DNA from: Pseudobdellovibrionaceae bacterium
Lineage (GTDB): Bacteria; Bdellovibrionota; Bdellovibrionia; Bdellovibrionales; Bdellovibrionaceae
DNA length: 64,000 bases
NCBI GenBank assembly: GCA_019637915.1
Contig: JAHBUV010000001.1
Span: 1,272,565 to 1,336,564 of the forward strand
Direction of reading: 5' to 3'
The first letter of the stretch is position 1; each line of letters begins with the position of its first letter. The notes beneath the pieces are model-generated. The model was not told the DNA's origin. It made no database searches and saw only the letters and a list, made by a program, of their open reading frames with translations. Shown one piece after another: positions 1 to 9,563 of this stretch. The position numbers and the translations under genes are program-made.

Positions 1-1
1 C

Positions 2-382
2 GTGGCGGAAGTGCCCTTCGTCGACGTCATCACCACCATGCTCGACGATTCCATCCCGTTGACCACCGGCGAGTACGACGAGTGGGGCAACCCCAACCGC
101 AAAGCGGATTACGGCTACATCCGGCGCTACTCGCCCTATGACAACCTGAAGGCCGCCGCTTACCCGAACCTGCTGGTCACGACGGGCCTGCACGATTCGC
201 AGGTGCAGTACTGGGAACCGGCCAAATGGGTGGCGAAGCTCCGCACCCTGCGCACCAACGACCGTCTCACCCTGCTCAAAACCGACATGACCTCGGGCCA
301 TGGCGGCGCCTCCGGGCGCTATGACGTCATGAAGGACGAGGCCTTCGTGCAGGACTTCCTACTTCTGATGGGCGAGAAATGA
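2..382 (+). CDS. ptrB: Oligopeptidase B, C-terminal part (partial gene)
   Basis: The 5' end lies outside the window; 126 residues of the C-terminal catalytic domain are visible. It matches prolyl-oligopeptidase family S9A, oligopeptidase B, which cleaves short peptides after Lys or Arg. The segment carries the family's late catalytic residues: an Asp in the context [17 protein letters not shown] and a His in [11 protein letters not shown]. The nucleophile Ser would lie upstream, outside the window. The last 24 nt overlap the convergent Nudix gene. Assignment is from motif recognition; distinction from other S9 peptidases rests on the [11 protein letters not shown] context. Confidence 0.88.
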   Translation: MAEVPFVDVITTMLDDSIPLTTGEYDEWGNPNRKADYGYIRRYSPYDNLKAAAYPNLLVTTGLHDSQVQYWEPAKWVAKLRTLRTNDRLTLLKTDMTSGHGGASGRYDVMKDEAFVQDFLLLMGEK

Positions 383-892
383 GTAATATCCGCATAAGGT
401 CTTGGCGTCGGTGACTTCGCCGGCCAGGACCATGCGGTGGAACTCATTGCGGCTGACCGTGAACACCTCGACGTGCTCCCCGGGATCGAGGTCCGCCGTC
501 CCCTTGACCAGGCCCCGAGCCACGAACAGGTCGATGAACTCGTTCGAGTAACCGATGCAGGGGTGGATCCGTCCCAGGCGCGTCCATTCGCGGGCGGTGT
601 AACCGGTTTCCTCTTTCAATTCGCGGCGGGCCGTTTCCTCGGGGTCTTCACCCGGGTCCAGCTTCCCCGCCGGGAACTCGATGAACTCGCGGCGCAGGGC
701 CGGCCGGTACTGTTTTTCCAGGATGAAACGGTCGTCGTCGGTGATCGGCACGATCAAGGCCGCCCCGGGATGCAGGACGTAGTCCACCGTCGATGCCCGC
801 CCTTCGGGTTCGAGGAGGTGATCGCGCTGGATCTTGAGAAAACTTCCCTGGTAAACCAATTCCGACTTAGTGATTTTCGCGTCTTTCTTCAT
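359..892 (-). CDS. Nudix hydrolase, ADP-ribose pyrophosphatase type
   Basis: A 177-residue protein with a complete Nudix box ([20 protein letters not shown], continuing TGY), the Mg-binding signature G-x5-E-x7-RE-x2-EE-x-G. The length and the PGAALIVP and [21 protein letters not shown] segments match the ADP-ribose/ADP-sugar pyrophosphatase branch (NudF-like), which hydrolyses ADP-ribose to AMP and ribose 5-phosphate in the cytosol. The ATG at 892 is chosen over an upstream one at 985 because a GGAGG site sits directly before it and homology begins with MKKDAK. It converges on and overlaps the ptrB 3' end. The exact substrate is inferred. Confidence 0.9.
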   Translation of the reverse strand: MKKDAKITKSELVYQGSFLKIQRDHLLEPEGRASTVDYVLHPGAALIVPITDDDRFILEKQYRPALRREFIEFPAGKLDPGEDPEETARRELKEETGYTAREWTRLGRIHPCIGYSNEFIDLFVARGLVKGTADLDPGEHVEVFTVSRNEFHRMVLAGEVTDAKTLCGYYSFLAHQK

Positions 893-1008
893 TCCCCCAT
901 CCTCCCACAAATCCGGACGAAGATCGAGGGCGACTCGACTTGCCCGCGCGGCTTTCCGGCGGCATCCTGGGAAGGATGATGACAATCAGATCAAGGAGGA
1001 TCTAGGCC

Positions 1009-1767
1009 ATGAAGATCTTGAGAAAAATCCTTTTGATGGTGACGGCGGCCGCGGCCGTTCTGACGCTGGCTGCGGCCAGCGCTTACGCGGCCCCTTCGCG
1101 CGGTCGCGGCATCGCGAGCAGCCTGAGCGGAAGCAGCTCCATGTCCTTCGGTTTGGCCCTGATCACGGCGGACCAGAAGGACCTGAACTCGGTCATCGAC
1201 CACTACGGCGGCACCAACCCCGGTTTGAAGAATATCGGATCCGGCCTGGAAGTTTTCGCCGAATACGCTTTCCGCTTCGACCGCAGCATCTACGGCCTGG
1301 TCTTCCGCCCGTCCTATTTCATGCAAAGCACCGACGGCAAATGCGGCAGCGGCAGCTGTGAATACAAACTCAACGGTTTGACCTTCTTCCCCATGCTGCG
1401 CCTGACGCCGCTTGAGAACGACTTCATCAAGTTCTACATGCAGGCCGGCGTCGGCTACGGCAACCTCAAAGCCAGCGTGAAGCAGGACAGCGCCAGCGGC
1501 GATTTCTCCGGCAGCGCTTTCGGCGGCATGGCCGGTATCGGCGTGAACTTCTGCTTCACGGAAAGCCATTGCATGACCATCGAAGGCAACGTGCGCTACC
1601 TGCCCATCGAGCGCAACACCTCCGACGGCGTCAGCGGCACCTTCGACCCCAACACCAGCGGTTTTTCGCAGTTCGAACGCGGCCGCGAGGTCGAATACAA
1701 CGGCAACGACTTGTCGACCACCCTCTCGGGCATCCAGGGCGTCCTCGCCTACACGATGAATTTCTGA
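1009..1767 (+). CDS. Exported outer-membrane beta-barrel-like protein
   Basis: 252 residues with a Sec signal peptide (MKILRKILLMVTAAAAVLTL, cleavage near AYA) and then glycine- and aromatic-rich alternating strands typical of a small outer-membrane barrel of the OmpW/OprF-N type. The sequence ends in a C-terminal Phe (AYTMNF), a usual BAM recognition feature. Two cysteines lie close together (CGSGSC) near residue 118 and another pair near 182. An AGGAGG site precedes the ATG and a clear intrinsic terminator follows. The specific family is not recognised; no transport function can be assigned. Confidence 0.75.
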   Translation: MKILRKILLMVTAAAAVLTLAAASAYAAPSRGRGIASSLSGSSSMSFGLALITADQKDLNSVIDHYGGTNPGLKNIGSGLEVFAEYAFRFDRSIYGLVFRPSYFMQSTDGKCGSGSCEYKLNGLTFFPMLRLTPLENDFIKFYMQAGVGYGNLKASVKQDSASGDFSGSAFGGMAGIGVNFCFTESHCMTIEGNVRYLPIERNTSDGVSGTFDPNTSGFSQFERGREVEYNGNDLSTTLSGIQGVLAYTMNF

Positions 1768-1796
1768 GGGAGCGCACGACAACCAGCCGCGCGCGG

Positions 1797-1823
1797 ACCC
1801 CGCCGGAAGAGCGGGGTTTTTTT
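1797..1823 (+). terminator. Rho-independent terminator after barrel gene
   Basis: A 7-bp GC stem (ACCCCGC / GCGGGGT) with a 7-nt loop is followed by a run of seven T. It lies 30 nt after the stop of the barrel protein and overlaps the last bases of the convergent gene on the other strand. Confidence 0.85.
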
Positions 1824-2916
1824 ATTGCAACCGCGACTCGTAATAATCGCCGATCAGGCGGTCCAGGCGCTGCACGGCCCGCGTGCGCAGAACGCCCAAG
1901 CGGTCCTCCTCACGCACGTGCAGGGACTTGATGCCCCTCGCCTCCAGGCCCAGGTGCTGTTGCGGGGTGAGCTCCCCGCCGCGGGAGATGTAGAGGATGT
2001 ATTTGCCGTTCAGAGGCAGGTGCAGGTAGATCTCGAAATCGACTCCCTGGCCCGAGCGCACTTCGTTCAAAGGGATCTTCAGGAAGGCCGGATCCTGGGA
2101 TTTTTCGAAACGGAAAAGCTCCGCATCGGTCGGGAAAAAGGCCAAGGCGACCTCGATCCCGCGGTGCACGCCTGTCTCGATGAAACTCGCCATGCTGTCG
2201 GACCATTTTTTGAATTCGACCTTTTGCAATTCGACGGGAAAGGCGTCCGTCGTTTCCACCTCGTAGCCCAGTTGCTTCATCAGGGACACCAGGGCGTCCT
2301 TCACCACGAACATCAAATGCTCGTCCAAGGCCCGGTCCGACCCCAGGGCCACGACGAAATGCCCGCAGAGCACGGGCGTTTTCACCTGAATGCAGGTCAG
2401 GTTCGTGTTCCAGGTCAAAGCGCGGCGGATCCGCCCGTCCCCCTTCTCGAAACTGATCTCCAGGATCCGGGCGACGCCTTTGCGGAGTTCCTCCTCGCGT
2501 CCTTCCGACAGGGATTTTTCCCGGCGTGCCAGAGTCTGGGGCATCAGGCGGTGCAGGGCACGCTCCAAAGCGGGACCGGTCAGATAACCGTAGATTTTCT
2601 GGGCGTGGCCGATGGCTTTGAGTTTTTCCCAGGATTCCAGGGTCTGTTCTTCGGCGAAGTCGATGAGATGGACCTGCCCGGTCTGCGAAATGGCGCGGCG
2701 GGCTTCCTGCATGTTGGGGTGCTCGTAATCCACGCTCAGCAGGACGTACTGCGGCCGCCACTTCACCACGTCGTTGAGAAAACTCTTTAAATCCGAGTGC
2801 AACCGGATGGTCCAGCCGCGGCGGCTCAAAAAACGGTCAAACTCCTGCAGGCGCCCGGGGAAGGACGCCAGAACAAGGATGATTCTGTTTGTTGAGTCGG
2901 CCATAAAATGAGCCAT
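1822..2916 (-). CDS. Receiver-like protein of unknown function
   Basis: 364 residues, soluble. The N-terminal 120 residues look like a CheY-type receiver fold (IILVLASFPGRLQEFDRFL and a VLLSVDYEHP strand), but the usual phosphoacceptor position at the end of strand 3 appears to be Ser, with an Asp two residues later, so it may be a pseudo-receiver. A middle segment has no family I recognise. The C-terminal part (LKIPLNEVRSGQGVDFEIYL, then GIKSLHVREED) resembles the small N-terminal domain found ahead of HD-GYP phosphodiesterases. It is monocistronic. An alternative ATG lies four codons in. Function is unknown; a signalling role is inference. Confidence 0.6.
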   Translation of the reverse strand: MAHFMADSTNRIILVLASFPGRLQEFDRFLSRRGWTIRLHSDLKSFLNDVVKWRPQYVLLSVDYEHPNMQEARRAISQTGQVHLIDFAEEQTLESWEKLKAIGHAQKIYGYLTGPALERALHRLMPQTLARREKSLSEGREEELRKGVARILEISFEKGDGRIRRALTWNTNLTCIQVKTPVLCGHFVVALGSDRALDEHLMFVVKDALVSLMKQLGYEVETTDAFPVELQKVEFKKWSDSMASFIETGVHRGIEVALAFFPTDAELFRFEKSQDPAFLKIPLNEVRSGQGVDFEIYLHLPLNGKYILYISRGGELTPQQHLGLEARGIKSLHVREEDRLGVLRTRAVQRLDRLIGDYYESRLQ

Positions 2917-3140
2917 AGCCTAGGTCTAAAGCAAGGCCGGCGCCAACCGGTTTGGGCCCTCAATGCTCAAAAGTCCCCTCTTTTTGTGCATCCACAATGA
3001 GAAGCCCCCCCCGGATTCGGCGGAAATTCAAGGCGCCGCGCCCTCTTAGCGGGGCACTGTTGTTCTTCCAGGCATGTCGAAAAGAAGAACGCCCCAAGGA
3101 CGTTTTTGACGTTTCATCCGGGGACGCGCAAAATGAAAGC

Positions 3141-3614
3141 ATGGATTTGAAAAACCTCAAGATGACGGCCATTGTGAATGGAATCAGTTTATTAAAACTC
3201 CCCTTGCTGGCTTTCACGGCGCCCTCCGTGGTGGCCTTGACGGACCGGCAAAGCATCGTCCGCGTCCGTCTGGGCTGGCGGACGCGCAACCACCTGGGCG
3301 TGATGTATTTCGGCGCCCTCGCCATGGGGGCCGAGCTCTCGATCGCCCTCAAGGCCGTTGAAAGCATCCAGGCCAGCGGCCAGCGCATTGATTTCCTGTT
3401 CAAGGATTTCCAGGCCCGGTTCCTGAAGCGCGCCGACGGGCACGTGCACTTCGTCTGCGACGAAGCCGACGGCGTGGCGGCCCTGATCGAAAAAGCCTGC
3501 GGGACCCAAGAGCGCCTGGAGGCGAAATTCAAAGGCTTCGCCATCGTGCCCGACAAGGGCGCCGATCCGGTGATGACTTACGAACTGACTTTGTCGGTGA
3601 AGAACCGCTCCTGA
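3141..3614 (+). CDS. DUF4442-type hotdog-fold protein (thioesterase-like)
   Basis: 157 residues. The pattern of a central LGWRTRNHLGVMYFGALAMGAELS segment (quoted here in part) fits the DUF4442/hotdog thioesterase-like family, in which the HLGVMYFGA helix packs against the sheet. Such proteins are thought to act on acyl-CoA or acyl-ACP thioesters, but the substrate is unknown. The start at 3141 is where homology begins (MDLKNLKM); the reading frame extends upstream without coding character. It is divergent from the receiver-like gene and its 3' end faces the nitronate monooxygenase gene. Confidence 0.65.
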   Translation: MDLKNLKMTAIVNGISLLKLPLLAFTAPSVVALTDRQSIVRVRLGWRTRNHLGVMYFGALAMGAELSIALKAVESIQASGQRIDFLFKDFQARFLKRADGHVHFVCDEADGVAALIEKACGTQERLEAKFKGFAIVPDKGADPVMTYELTLSVKNRS

Positions 3615-3624
3615 AAAGGCGGCC

Positions 3625-4611
3625 TCACAGGCGGCCTTTGGCCTCGCCGTACTCCCGCGCCAATTTCGCGTAGATCTCTTTCACGCTGAGGATCCCGTCC
3701 ACCAGCCCCACGGACTGGCCGGCACTCCACACGGTTTTCCAGGTGGGCTTTTCCGCCGCGGTTTCCAGCTGCTTCATCCCCGCCAGATGAATCAAGGGAA
3801 CGACGTATTTTTTGGTGAGGGGATGCTCTTTCAGAATCCGCACGGCCCAGGGCAGGTCCGATCCGAGCTTCTCCGTGTAAGGCGTGCGGATCACCGCCGC
3901 CGGAGTGCCCGAAATCCTCGTCGTCATCAAGATGTCTTCCGGCGTCGCTTTCACCACGGCCTCTTTGTAGGCCGCTTCCACCGAGGCCTCGCGGCTGGCG
4001 ATGAAACGCGTGCCGACGCTGACCCCGTCGGCGCCCAAGGCGATGGCGGCGGCGATCTGCGAACCGGTGGCGATGCCGCCGGCCGCGATGATGGGGATGT
4101 TCAGGCGCGTCTTCAGCCAGGGGATCAGCACCAAGGGGGAAATGGGCCCGGCGTGCCCGCCCGCCCCGCTGCCCACGGCGATGACGCCGTCGGCGCCCAG
4201 GTCCTGGACCTTCATGGCGTGCTCGAGATTGGTGACATCGCACAAAACCTTCGCGCCGTTTTTGCGCGCTTCCTGGATCACGGTTTTCGGGCTGCCCAGG
4301 GACGTGATGAAGAGCTCGACGCCGGCGTCCAGGGCGAGCTTGAGGTCCTCGTTCTGGCGGGTGTTGCTCTTGTTGACGATGATGTTCACGCAAACCGGCT
4401 TGCTCGTGCGTTTTTTGATTTCGCGCAAAGCTTCGGCGTATTTCTCCAGCGGGCGGTAGTTCAGGGCCGGGAAGGCGCCGATGCCGCCCGCGTTGCTGGC
4501 CTCCGAGACCAGGTCGACGTTGCTGACCAAAAACATCGGCGCGGCGATGATCGGCAGGTCGACGTTCATGAGGCGGCTGAAAGCGGTGTCGATTTTCACA
4601 GGGATCTCCAT
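3625..4611 (-). CDS. Nitronate monooxygenase / FMN-dependent dioxygenase family
   Basis: 328 residues of a TIM-barrel flavoprotein of the 2-nitropropane dioxygenase/FabK superfamily. Visible features: N-terminal LPIIAAPMFLVSN, the substrate- and FMN-contacting AVGSGAGGHAGP with the family His, and the phosphate-binding IIAAGGIATGSQIAAAIALG followed by GADGVSVGTRF. Expected chemistry is FMN-dependent oxidation of alkyl nitronates, or a related enoyl reduction; the sequence alone does not decide. The gene overlaps the 3' end of the LpxH-like gene by 16 nt, so the two are probably cotranscribed. Confidence 0.88.
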   Translation of the reverse strand: MEIPVKIDTAFSRLMNVDLPIIAAPMFLVSNVDLVSEASNAGGIGAFPALNYRPLEKYAEALREIKKRTSKPVCVNIIVNKSNTRQNEDLKLALDAGVELFITSLGSPKTVIQEARKNGAKVLCDVTNLEHAMKVQDLGADGVIAVGSGAGGHAGPISPLVLIPWLKTRLNIPIIAAGGIATGSQIAAAIALGADGVSVGTRFIASREASVEAAYKEAVVKATPEDILMTTRISGTPAAVIRTPYTEKLGSDLPWAVRILKEHPLTKKYVVPLIHLAGMKQLETAAEKPTWKTVWSAGQSVGLVDGILSVKEIYAKLAREYGEAKGRL

Positions 4612-5336
4612 TCAAAACGGCCTTGATCCAGGATCAGCACGGGGGCCTCCCGGTGCCAACTTCCCAGGTTGATGGCCCGCACGGTTTTGCCGGCGCGCTC
4701 GAAGCTCCAGTCGTCCCTGACGTGCATGTGCCCGCTGATGATGGCGTCGAAAGGATCCTCCTCCCAGACCTTCTCGGCGTGGGCGCGGATCATGCGGCGG
4801 ATGTTTTCGTCGCGGTCCGGCCGGGGGCGCGTGCTGCGGCGGCGGCTTTTCCGCGACCAGCGCTGGCCCAGGCCATCCCAAAAACGGCCGGGCAGAAAAT
4901 GGGCGGTCATCTCCAGGACCGGGTGCCGCAGGATCGAGCGCATGAGCAGGTACCAGAAGTCCTCGTGGTTGATCTCATCGCCGTGCTCGCAACGGATGCG
5001 CAGGCCGCCGACCTCGAAAAGCGCCGGGCCGACGTGCACCTCGGCGCCGAGCTGCTTTTCCCAGTACGGCGCCAGATGCATATCGTGGTTGCCTTCGAAG
5101 TAGAGGATTTTCGAACCCCGCTCCCGCAAGCGGGCGAGCGAATCCAGCAGGGGCCGGTAGCGTTCGACGAAGACCCGGTGTTTGGAGACCCAGAGGTCGA
5201 AAATGTCTCCCAGCAGGAAGATCCGTTCCGGCGGTGAAGGCAGGGCCTCCAAAGAAGACAAAAAGCGCAACAGGGTCTCCCCGTTGCGCCCTTGCAGGGA
5301 CGTCAGATGAAGGTCGGATAAAAACACCGCGTCCAT
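4596..5336 (-). CDS. LpxH-like metallophosphoesterase (UDP-2,3-diacylglucosamine diphosphatase family)
   Basis: 246 residues with all calcineurin-type metal motifs in order: FLSDLHL, LGDIFDLW, FEGNHD, CEHGDE and SGHMHV. The FDLW variant and overall size fit LpxH, which removes UMP from UDP-2,3-diacylglucosamine in lipid A synthesis at the inner face of the membrane. LpxH normally has GN-R-D at the third motif; here it is GNHD, and there is a basic insert (SRKSRRRSTRPRP), so a related phosphoesterase is possible. It lies 13 nt downstream of ftsZ on the same strand and overlaps the next gene. Confidence 0.75.
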   Translation of the reverse strand: MDAVFLSDLHLTSLQGRNGETLLRFLSSLEALPSPPERIFLLGDIFDLWVSKHRVFVERYRPLLDSLARLRERGSKILYFEGNHDMHLAPYWEKQLGAEVHVGPALFEVGGLRIRCEHGDEINHEDFWYLLMRSILRHPVLEMTAHFLPGRFWDGLGQRWSRKSRRRSTRPRPDRDENIRRMIRAHAEKVWEEDPFDAIISGHMHVRDDWSFERAGKTVRAINLGSWHREAPVLILDQGRFEWRSL

Positions 5337-5349
5337 CTGGACCCGAATT

Positions 5350-6987
5350 CTATTCCTTGTTCAGATCGAAGTTCTGTTTCTTCCGGATGAAAGAGGGAAC
5401 TTCCAGATTCTGTCCGGAAAAAGGCGAGCTCAGCACTTCACGGGCCATGCGGCGGGCTTCCTCGAGGGAGGCTTCCTCCATGTTCATGCTCAGTTGCTCG
5501 GGTTGGTTGTACTTGGCTTTGATGGTCTCGCTCTCTTTGAAGGCTTTCATTTTCGCCACCAACAGATCACGGGAGGCCGGGGCGGAGTTGTCCACCGGCG
5601 TGAGCGGCGTCGCCGACTCCACCGGCGGCGTCACTTCCACCTGGGGCTGGGCGGGGGGCTGACCCTGCAAAGCCGACGGCACGTTGTCGATCACGGGGGC
5701 GATCTCCTGCGTGTAGCTGGCGACGGAGTTCTGCACCGTCGAGATCGGCGGCAGCGGCGGCATGTTGGGCATCAACGGCATGGTCGGCATCACCGTCGGG
5801 GCCGCCTGCGGCGGGGCCGGCGCGACCGGTTGCTGCGGCGACATGGCCGGCTGCGGCTGTTGTGTCTGATACATCGGCGGCGGTTGCGGCATCATGGGCG
5901 CGGCTTGCGGCTGCGGCTGGTAACTTTGCTGGTAAGCCGGCGGCACGGCCGGGGTCGTCATGACCGGGGCCGGGGCCTGCGCCATCAGGGTCGCCAGGTC
6001 GGGACGCAGGTCGGCCGCGCGCTTCTGATCTTCCTGCGCGAAACCGGTGGCGATGACCGTGATGCGGATCTCGTCGGTCAGGTTCGGATCGTGGACGGCG
6101 CCGAAGATGATGATGGCGTCCTCGTGGGCGGCTTCCGTGATCAGGGTCGACGCTTCGTTGACTTCATAGAGGCTCAGGTCCGGGCCGCCGGTGACGTTGA
6201 CGATGATGCCGGTGGCGCCGTGGATGCTGATGTTCTCGAGCAGCGGCGAGGAGATGGCCATGGTGGCGGCCTCGACGGCGCGGTTGTCGCCCTTGGCGAC
6301 GCCCGTGCCCATGATCGCCATGCCCTTGTCCTTCATGACGGTGCGGATATCGGCGAAGTCGAGGTTGATCAGACCGCGGATGTTGATGAGGTTCGAGATG
6401 CCCTTCACGGCCTGCAGCAAAACCTCATCGGCTTTTTTGAAGGTCTCGAGCAGGGGCGTTCTTTCCATGGCGATGGAAAGCAGCTTCTGGTTCGGGATCA
6501 CGATCAGGGTGTCGACGCTTTCGCGCAGTTCGCGCAAGCCTTCTTCGGCCTGCTTCATGCGGCGCTTGCCTTCGAACACGAAAGGCTTCGTCACCACGCC
6601 GACCGTCAGGGCGCCGAGCTCGCGGGCGATTTTCGCCACGACCGGGGCGCCGCCCGTGCCGGTGCCGCCGCCCATGCCGGCGGTCACGAACACCATGTCG
6701 GAGCCTTCGAGTTTCTCGACGATGTCATTGTAGGATTCGATGGCGGCGCGACGGCCGACGTCCGGGTTGGCGCCGGCGCCGAGGCCCTTCGTCAGGTCCG
6801 AGCCGAGCTGCAGCTTTTGCGAGGCTTTGTGGGAGTTGAGGGCCTGGATGTCGGTGTTCGCGACGATGAACTCGACCCCGGGCATCCCGGATTCGATCAT
6901 GGTCGAGACGGCGTTGCTGCCACCACCGCCGACGCCGACGACCTTGATGTTTGCGCCGATGCTGATGTTTTCTTCCAGTTCAAACAT
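5350..6987 (-). CDS. ftsZ: Cell division protein FtsZ
   Basis: 545 residues, well above the usual 380-400. The GTPase domain is complete: [13 protein letters not shown] near residue 15 and the tubulin signature [13 protein letters not shown] near 103. Residues about 330-490 form a long linker rich in Pro, Gln, Ala and Met. The tail [13 protein letters not shown] is the conserved C-terminal peptide that binds FtsA and other partners. FtsZ polymerises into the cytokinetic ring. A TTTGGAGGATTC ribosome site precedes the ATG. Last core gene of the dcw cluster, 15 nt after ftsA. Confidence 0.98.
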   Translation of the reverse strand: MFELEENISIGANIKVVGVGGGGSNAVSTMIESGMPGVEFIVANTDIQALNSHKASQKLQLGSDLTKGLGAGANPDVGRRAAIESYNDIVEKLEGSDMVFVTAGMGGGTGTGGAPVVAKIARELGALTVGVVTKPFVFEGKRRMKQAEEGLRELRESVDTLIVIPNQKLLSIAMERTPLLETFKKADEVLLQAVKGISNLINIRGLINLDFADIRTVMKDKGMAIMGTGVAKGDNRAVEAATMAISSPLLENISIHGATGIIVNVTGGPDLSLYEVNEASTLITEAAHEDAIIIFGAVHDPNLTDEIRITVIATGFAQEDQKRAADLRPDLATLMAQAPAPVMTTPAVPPAYQQSYQPQPQAAPMMPQPPPMYQTQQPQPAMSPQQPVAPAPPQAAPTVMPTMPLMPNMPPLPPISTVQNSVASYTQEIAPVIDNVPSALQGQPPAQPQVEVTPPVESATPLTPVDNSAPASRDLLVAKMKAFKESETIKAKYNQPEQLSMNMEEASLEEARRMAREVLSSPFSGQNLEVPSFIRKKQNFDLNKE

Positions 6988-7002
6988 GAATCCTCCAAAG
7001 AT

Positions 7003-8253
7003 TTAAAACATTGATCCAAAAAAGTCCTTCACCTTGCGCGCGATCCCGTCGAGGGATTCGCCGATGTGGATCTCGTTGCCGTAATTCAGCAACTTGTCCT
7101 TGCGCTCGTTGAAGGCGTGAAGCAGGAGACCGACGACCACCGCCGATTCCCCGCCCTTCACGACGTCCATGAGTCCGCCGACCTTGCCCGGGTGTCCGCG
7201 ACGGACCGGGATGTCGAAAACGAACTCGCCCATCTCCACCAATCCATCGAGCTGGCTGGCGCCGCCGGTGAGCACGATGCCCGAACCGAGCATGGGCATC
7301 AGCCCGCTCAAACGAATGTCGTTGGCGATGAGGTTCAAGGTTTCTTCGGCGCGGGCTTCCAGCACGTCGGCCAGATCCTTGCGCGGAATGGTGCGGGACT
7401 TGCGTCCGCCGACGCCTTCGACGTCGATGCTTTCGCTCTCGTTGATCATGGAGGCCAGGGCCGAACCATGCTTGCGTTTCAGTTCTTCCGCGGCGACCTG
7501 CGGGGTGCGCAGGCCCACGGCCACGTCGTGCGTGAAGTGCGTGCCGCCCACCGGGATGACCGAGGTGTAGGCGACGCTGCCGTTGACGAGGTAGAGGAGG
7601 TTGCAGCAACCGCCGCCCATGTCCACCAGGCAGACACCGAGGTTTTTTTCGTCCTCGCTGAGCACGGCTTGCGAGGCCGCCAGGGTGTCCAGCACCATGC
7701 CCGCCACTTTCAGGCCGGCCTTTTCGATGCACTTCACCGAGTTGTTGAGGGCCGCTTGCGCCGCCGTGACGATGTGCACGTTGGCTTCGAGGCGCACGCC
7801 CGACATGCCGATGGGATCGGTGATGCCGTCCTGCGAGTCGACGCGGTATTCGCGGGGCAGAACGTGCAGCACGCGGCGGTCGCCGGGCACGGCGACGGCT
7901 TTCGCCGCCTCCAGCACGCGCTCGATGTCGGCGGAGGTGACTTCATTGTTCTTGATCGCCACCATGCCCTTCGAATCGAAGGACTTGATGTGCGGTCCGG
8001 CCACGCCCACCCACACGTCGTGGACCTGAACGCCGGCCATCAATTCCGCTTCCTCTTTGGCTTTGCGGATCGCCTCGGTGGTGGCCTCGATGTTGACCAC
8101 CACACCTTGTTTGACGCCAGTGTTGGGGGACCGTCCGATGCCGGAAACTTCAATTTTTCCGTCCGGACTGACCGTCGATATGATGAACTTGACCGTTGTC
8201 GAGCCGAGGTCGAGTCCTGCGAGCACGGGGACTTTTGGTTTCTGCGAGCTCAT
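7003..8253 (-). CDS. ftsA: Cell division protein FtsA
   Basis: 416 residues of an actin-like ATPase that tethers FtsZ to the membrane. Visible: phosphate-1 loop VLAGLDLGSTTVKFI, the 1C-domain region with EVSGIGRSPNTGVKQG, phosphate-2 VCLVDMGGGCCNLLYL, adenosine loop IVLTGGASQLDGL, and the C-terminal amphipathic membrane-targeting helix GIARKVKDFFGSMF. The ATG at 8253 is preferred over an upstream frame extension because the conserved domain begins there and AAAGGA lies upstream. Located between ftsQ and ftsZ as in most dcw clusters. Confidence 0.97.
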   Translation of the reverse strand: MSSQKPKVPVLAGLDLGSTTVKFIISTVSPDGKIEVSGIGRSPNTGVKQGVVVNIEATTEAIRKAKEEAELMAGVQVHDVWVGVAGPHIKSFDSKGMVAIKNNEVTSADIERVLEAAKAVAVPGDRRVLHVLPREYRVDSQDGITDPIGMSGVRLEANVHIVTAAQAALNNSVKCIEKAGLKVAGMVLDTLAASQAVLSEDEKNLGVCLVDMGGGCCNLLYLVNGSVAYTSVIPVGGTHFTHDVAVGLRTPQVAAEELKRKHGSALASMINESESIDVEGVGGRKSRTIPRKDLADVLEARAEETLNLIANDIRLSGLMPMLGSGIVLTGGASQLDGLVEMGEFVFDIPVRRGHPGKVGGLMDVVKGGESAVVVGLLLHAFNERKDKLLNYGNEIHIGESLDGIARKVKDFFGSMF

Positions 8254-8415
8254 CCTGAATCCTTTTTCGCAATTCTTTTTGAGCAGTTGCTGGGTCGCGC
8301 CTTCATGGTCAACCCCGACTTCAGGGTAGCAAGGACCCCATGGATTCACGCAAGGACTTTTAGATGAAAGGCCGGATTATTTTTTACGCGGGGCGTTTAT
8401 GATTGGGTGAAGTTT

Positions 8416-9309
8416 TTAGCGCAAGATCGCGCTTTGAGTTCCGTCTTCGAGTTTCACCAGCACTTTTTTCGACAGATTCGCATCGAGGCTTTTGGCGTTC
8501 ATGCCGCGATTTTGCAGATACTCGAGCACCTGTCCCACGCGATTCGCCTTCAGCGCGATTTGATCGTCGCCGATTTTCACTTCCAATCCCGTGCGCACCA
8601 TCTTCATCAGGAAACCGTCCTTCGGATGCCAACGGACCTCCGAAATGGTTTTGCGCGAGAACGCCCCGTCGTCGGGAATCTCGTTCAGGACTTCGATGGC
8701 GCGCTTGCGGAGATCGGCGCGCGCTTGAAAAGCGTCGCCGTCGAGGATCGCCACGTCCGGCGCGAGTTTCGGCTCGACGGGATCGAGCAGGCGCCCTTCG
8801 CGGATCACCGGGATGAAGCGGTTGTTCTTCGCGAGGTAAAGGGCCTTCACGTCCTGGGGTTTGATTTTCACCACGAGGCCGCTCGGCCAGTTGCGCGACA
8901 GCGAGTGGACCTCCACCCAGTTCAGGCCGCCGATGGCCTTGGAGATCAAATTCATGTCGAGCTTCCACAGCGAAGCCCCGCGGTAAAGCTCCAACGAGCG
9001 ATCCAGCTCTGCCACCAGGGGTTTCAAATGCAACGCCTGCGCGGGCGTGTCCTCGAGGACGATTTCAATCTGATCGAGGTCGAAAAAGCCGTGGCCGTCC
9101 AGATGATACAGGAAGCCCAGCACCGCTCCGGGAAGAACGATCAGAGCGAACAACCACTTCGTCAGACTTTTCCAAAAAGGCTTCACCACAGAACCCTCGT
9201 GCCGTCCCTCGAGATTACCATACAGCGCCGCCAAGGCGGAAAGATTCCCTTCATGCGCGAATGGCCATGAAGCGGAGCCGGACTTCCGTCGAGACGGTTT
9301 TTTCCCCAT
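8416..9309 (-). CDS. ftsQ: Cell division protein FtsQ
   Basis: 297 residues: basic cytoplasmic tail, one membrane segment (WLFALIVLPGAVLGFLYHL, residues about 52-70), a POTRA domain starting at FFDLDQIEIVLEDTPAQALH, then the FtsQ beta domain (LNWVEVHSLSRNWPSGLVVK). It links FtsL/FtsB to FtsK and recruits late divisome proteins in the periplasm. Spacing is 162 nt to ftsA and about 200 nt from the upstream palindrome, so a local promoter is possible. Assignment rests on domain order and position. Confidence 0.93.
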   Translation of the reverse strand: MGKKPSRRKSGSASWPFAHEGNLSALAALYGNLEGRHEGSVVKPFWKSLTKWLFALIVLPGAVLGFLYHLDGHGFFDLDQIEIVLEDTPAQALHLKPLVAELDRSLELYRGASLWKLDMNLISKAIGGLNWVEVHSLSRNWPSGLVVKIKPQDVKALYLAKNNRFIPVIREGRLLDPVEPKLAPDVAILDGDAFQARADLRKRAIEVLNEIPDDGAFSRKTISEVRWHPKDGFLMKMVRTGLEVKIGDDQIALKANRVGQVLEYLQNRGMNAKSLDANLSKKVLVKLEDGTQSAILR

Positions 9310-9516
9310 GTCCTTCTACCTTGAACTCGCCACCACGGCCAATGAAAGCAAAAAGTCGATCACCGCCAAAAAGACAAGAGGGGGCACCACCCATCTCACT
9401 CCCGGCCTCGCTGTTTCTTTTTTGGGACTTGAAGGGACGCGCAAAAGAGGATTTTCCATCATGTAAAATAGATGTAAATCATTTCCCCGCCCTTGTCGAT
9501 CTTTTTCGGGGCCGGC

Positions 9517-9563
9517 AACAGTTCCCTTTTTGTCGCGCGGCGCGCGACAAAAAGGGAACTGTT
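9517..9563. repeat. Perfect palindrome, copy 1 (murB end / before ftsQ)
   Basis: Two 23-nt arms are exact reverse complements around a single central G; allowing one mismatch the pairing extends to 9510-9570. Each arm contains GTTCCCTTTTTGTCGCGCG. The murB stop codon (TAA) falls within the arm. A nearly identical copy lies at 10464-10518. No T-run follows the hairpin on the operon strand, so it is not a standard terminator. Confidence 0.95.

Noticed and set aside
5494-7014. Plus-strand open frame of 506 codons opposite ftsZ
   Set aside because: Extremely Arg/His/Gly-rich translation, no ribosome site, and ftsZ is certain on the other strand.
9517-9563. Intrinsic terminator after murB
   Set aside because: No T-run follows the stem on the operon strand; the T5 tract lies inside the arm. 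Treated as a repeat element instead.
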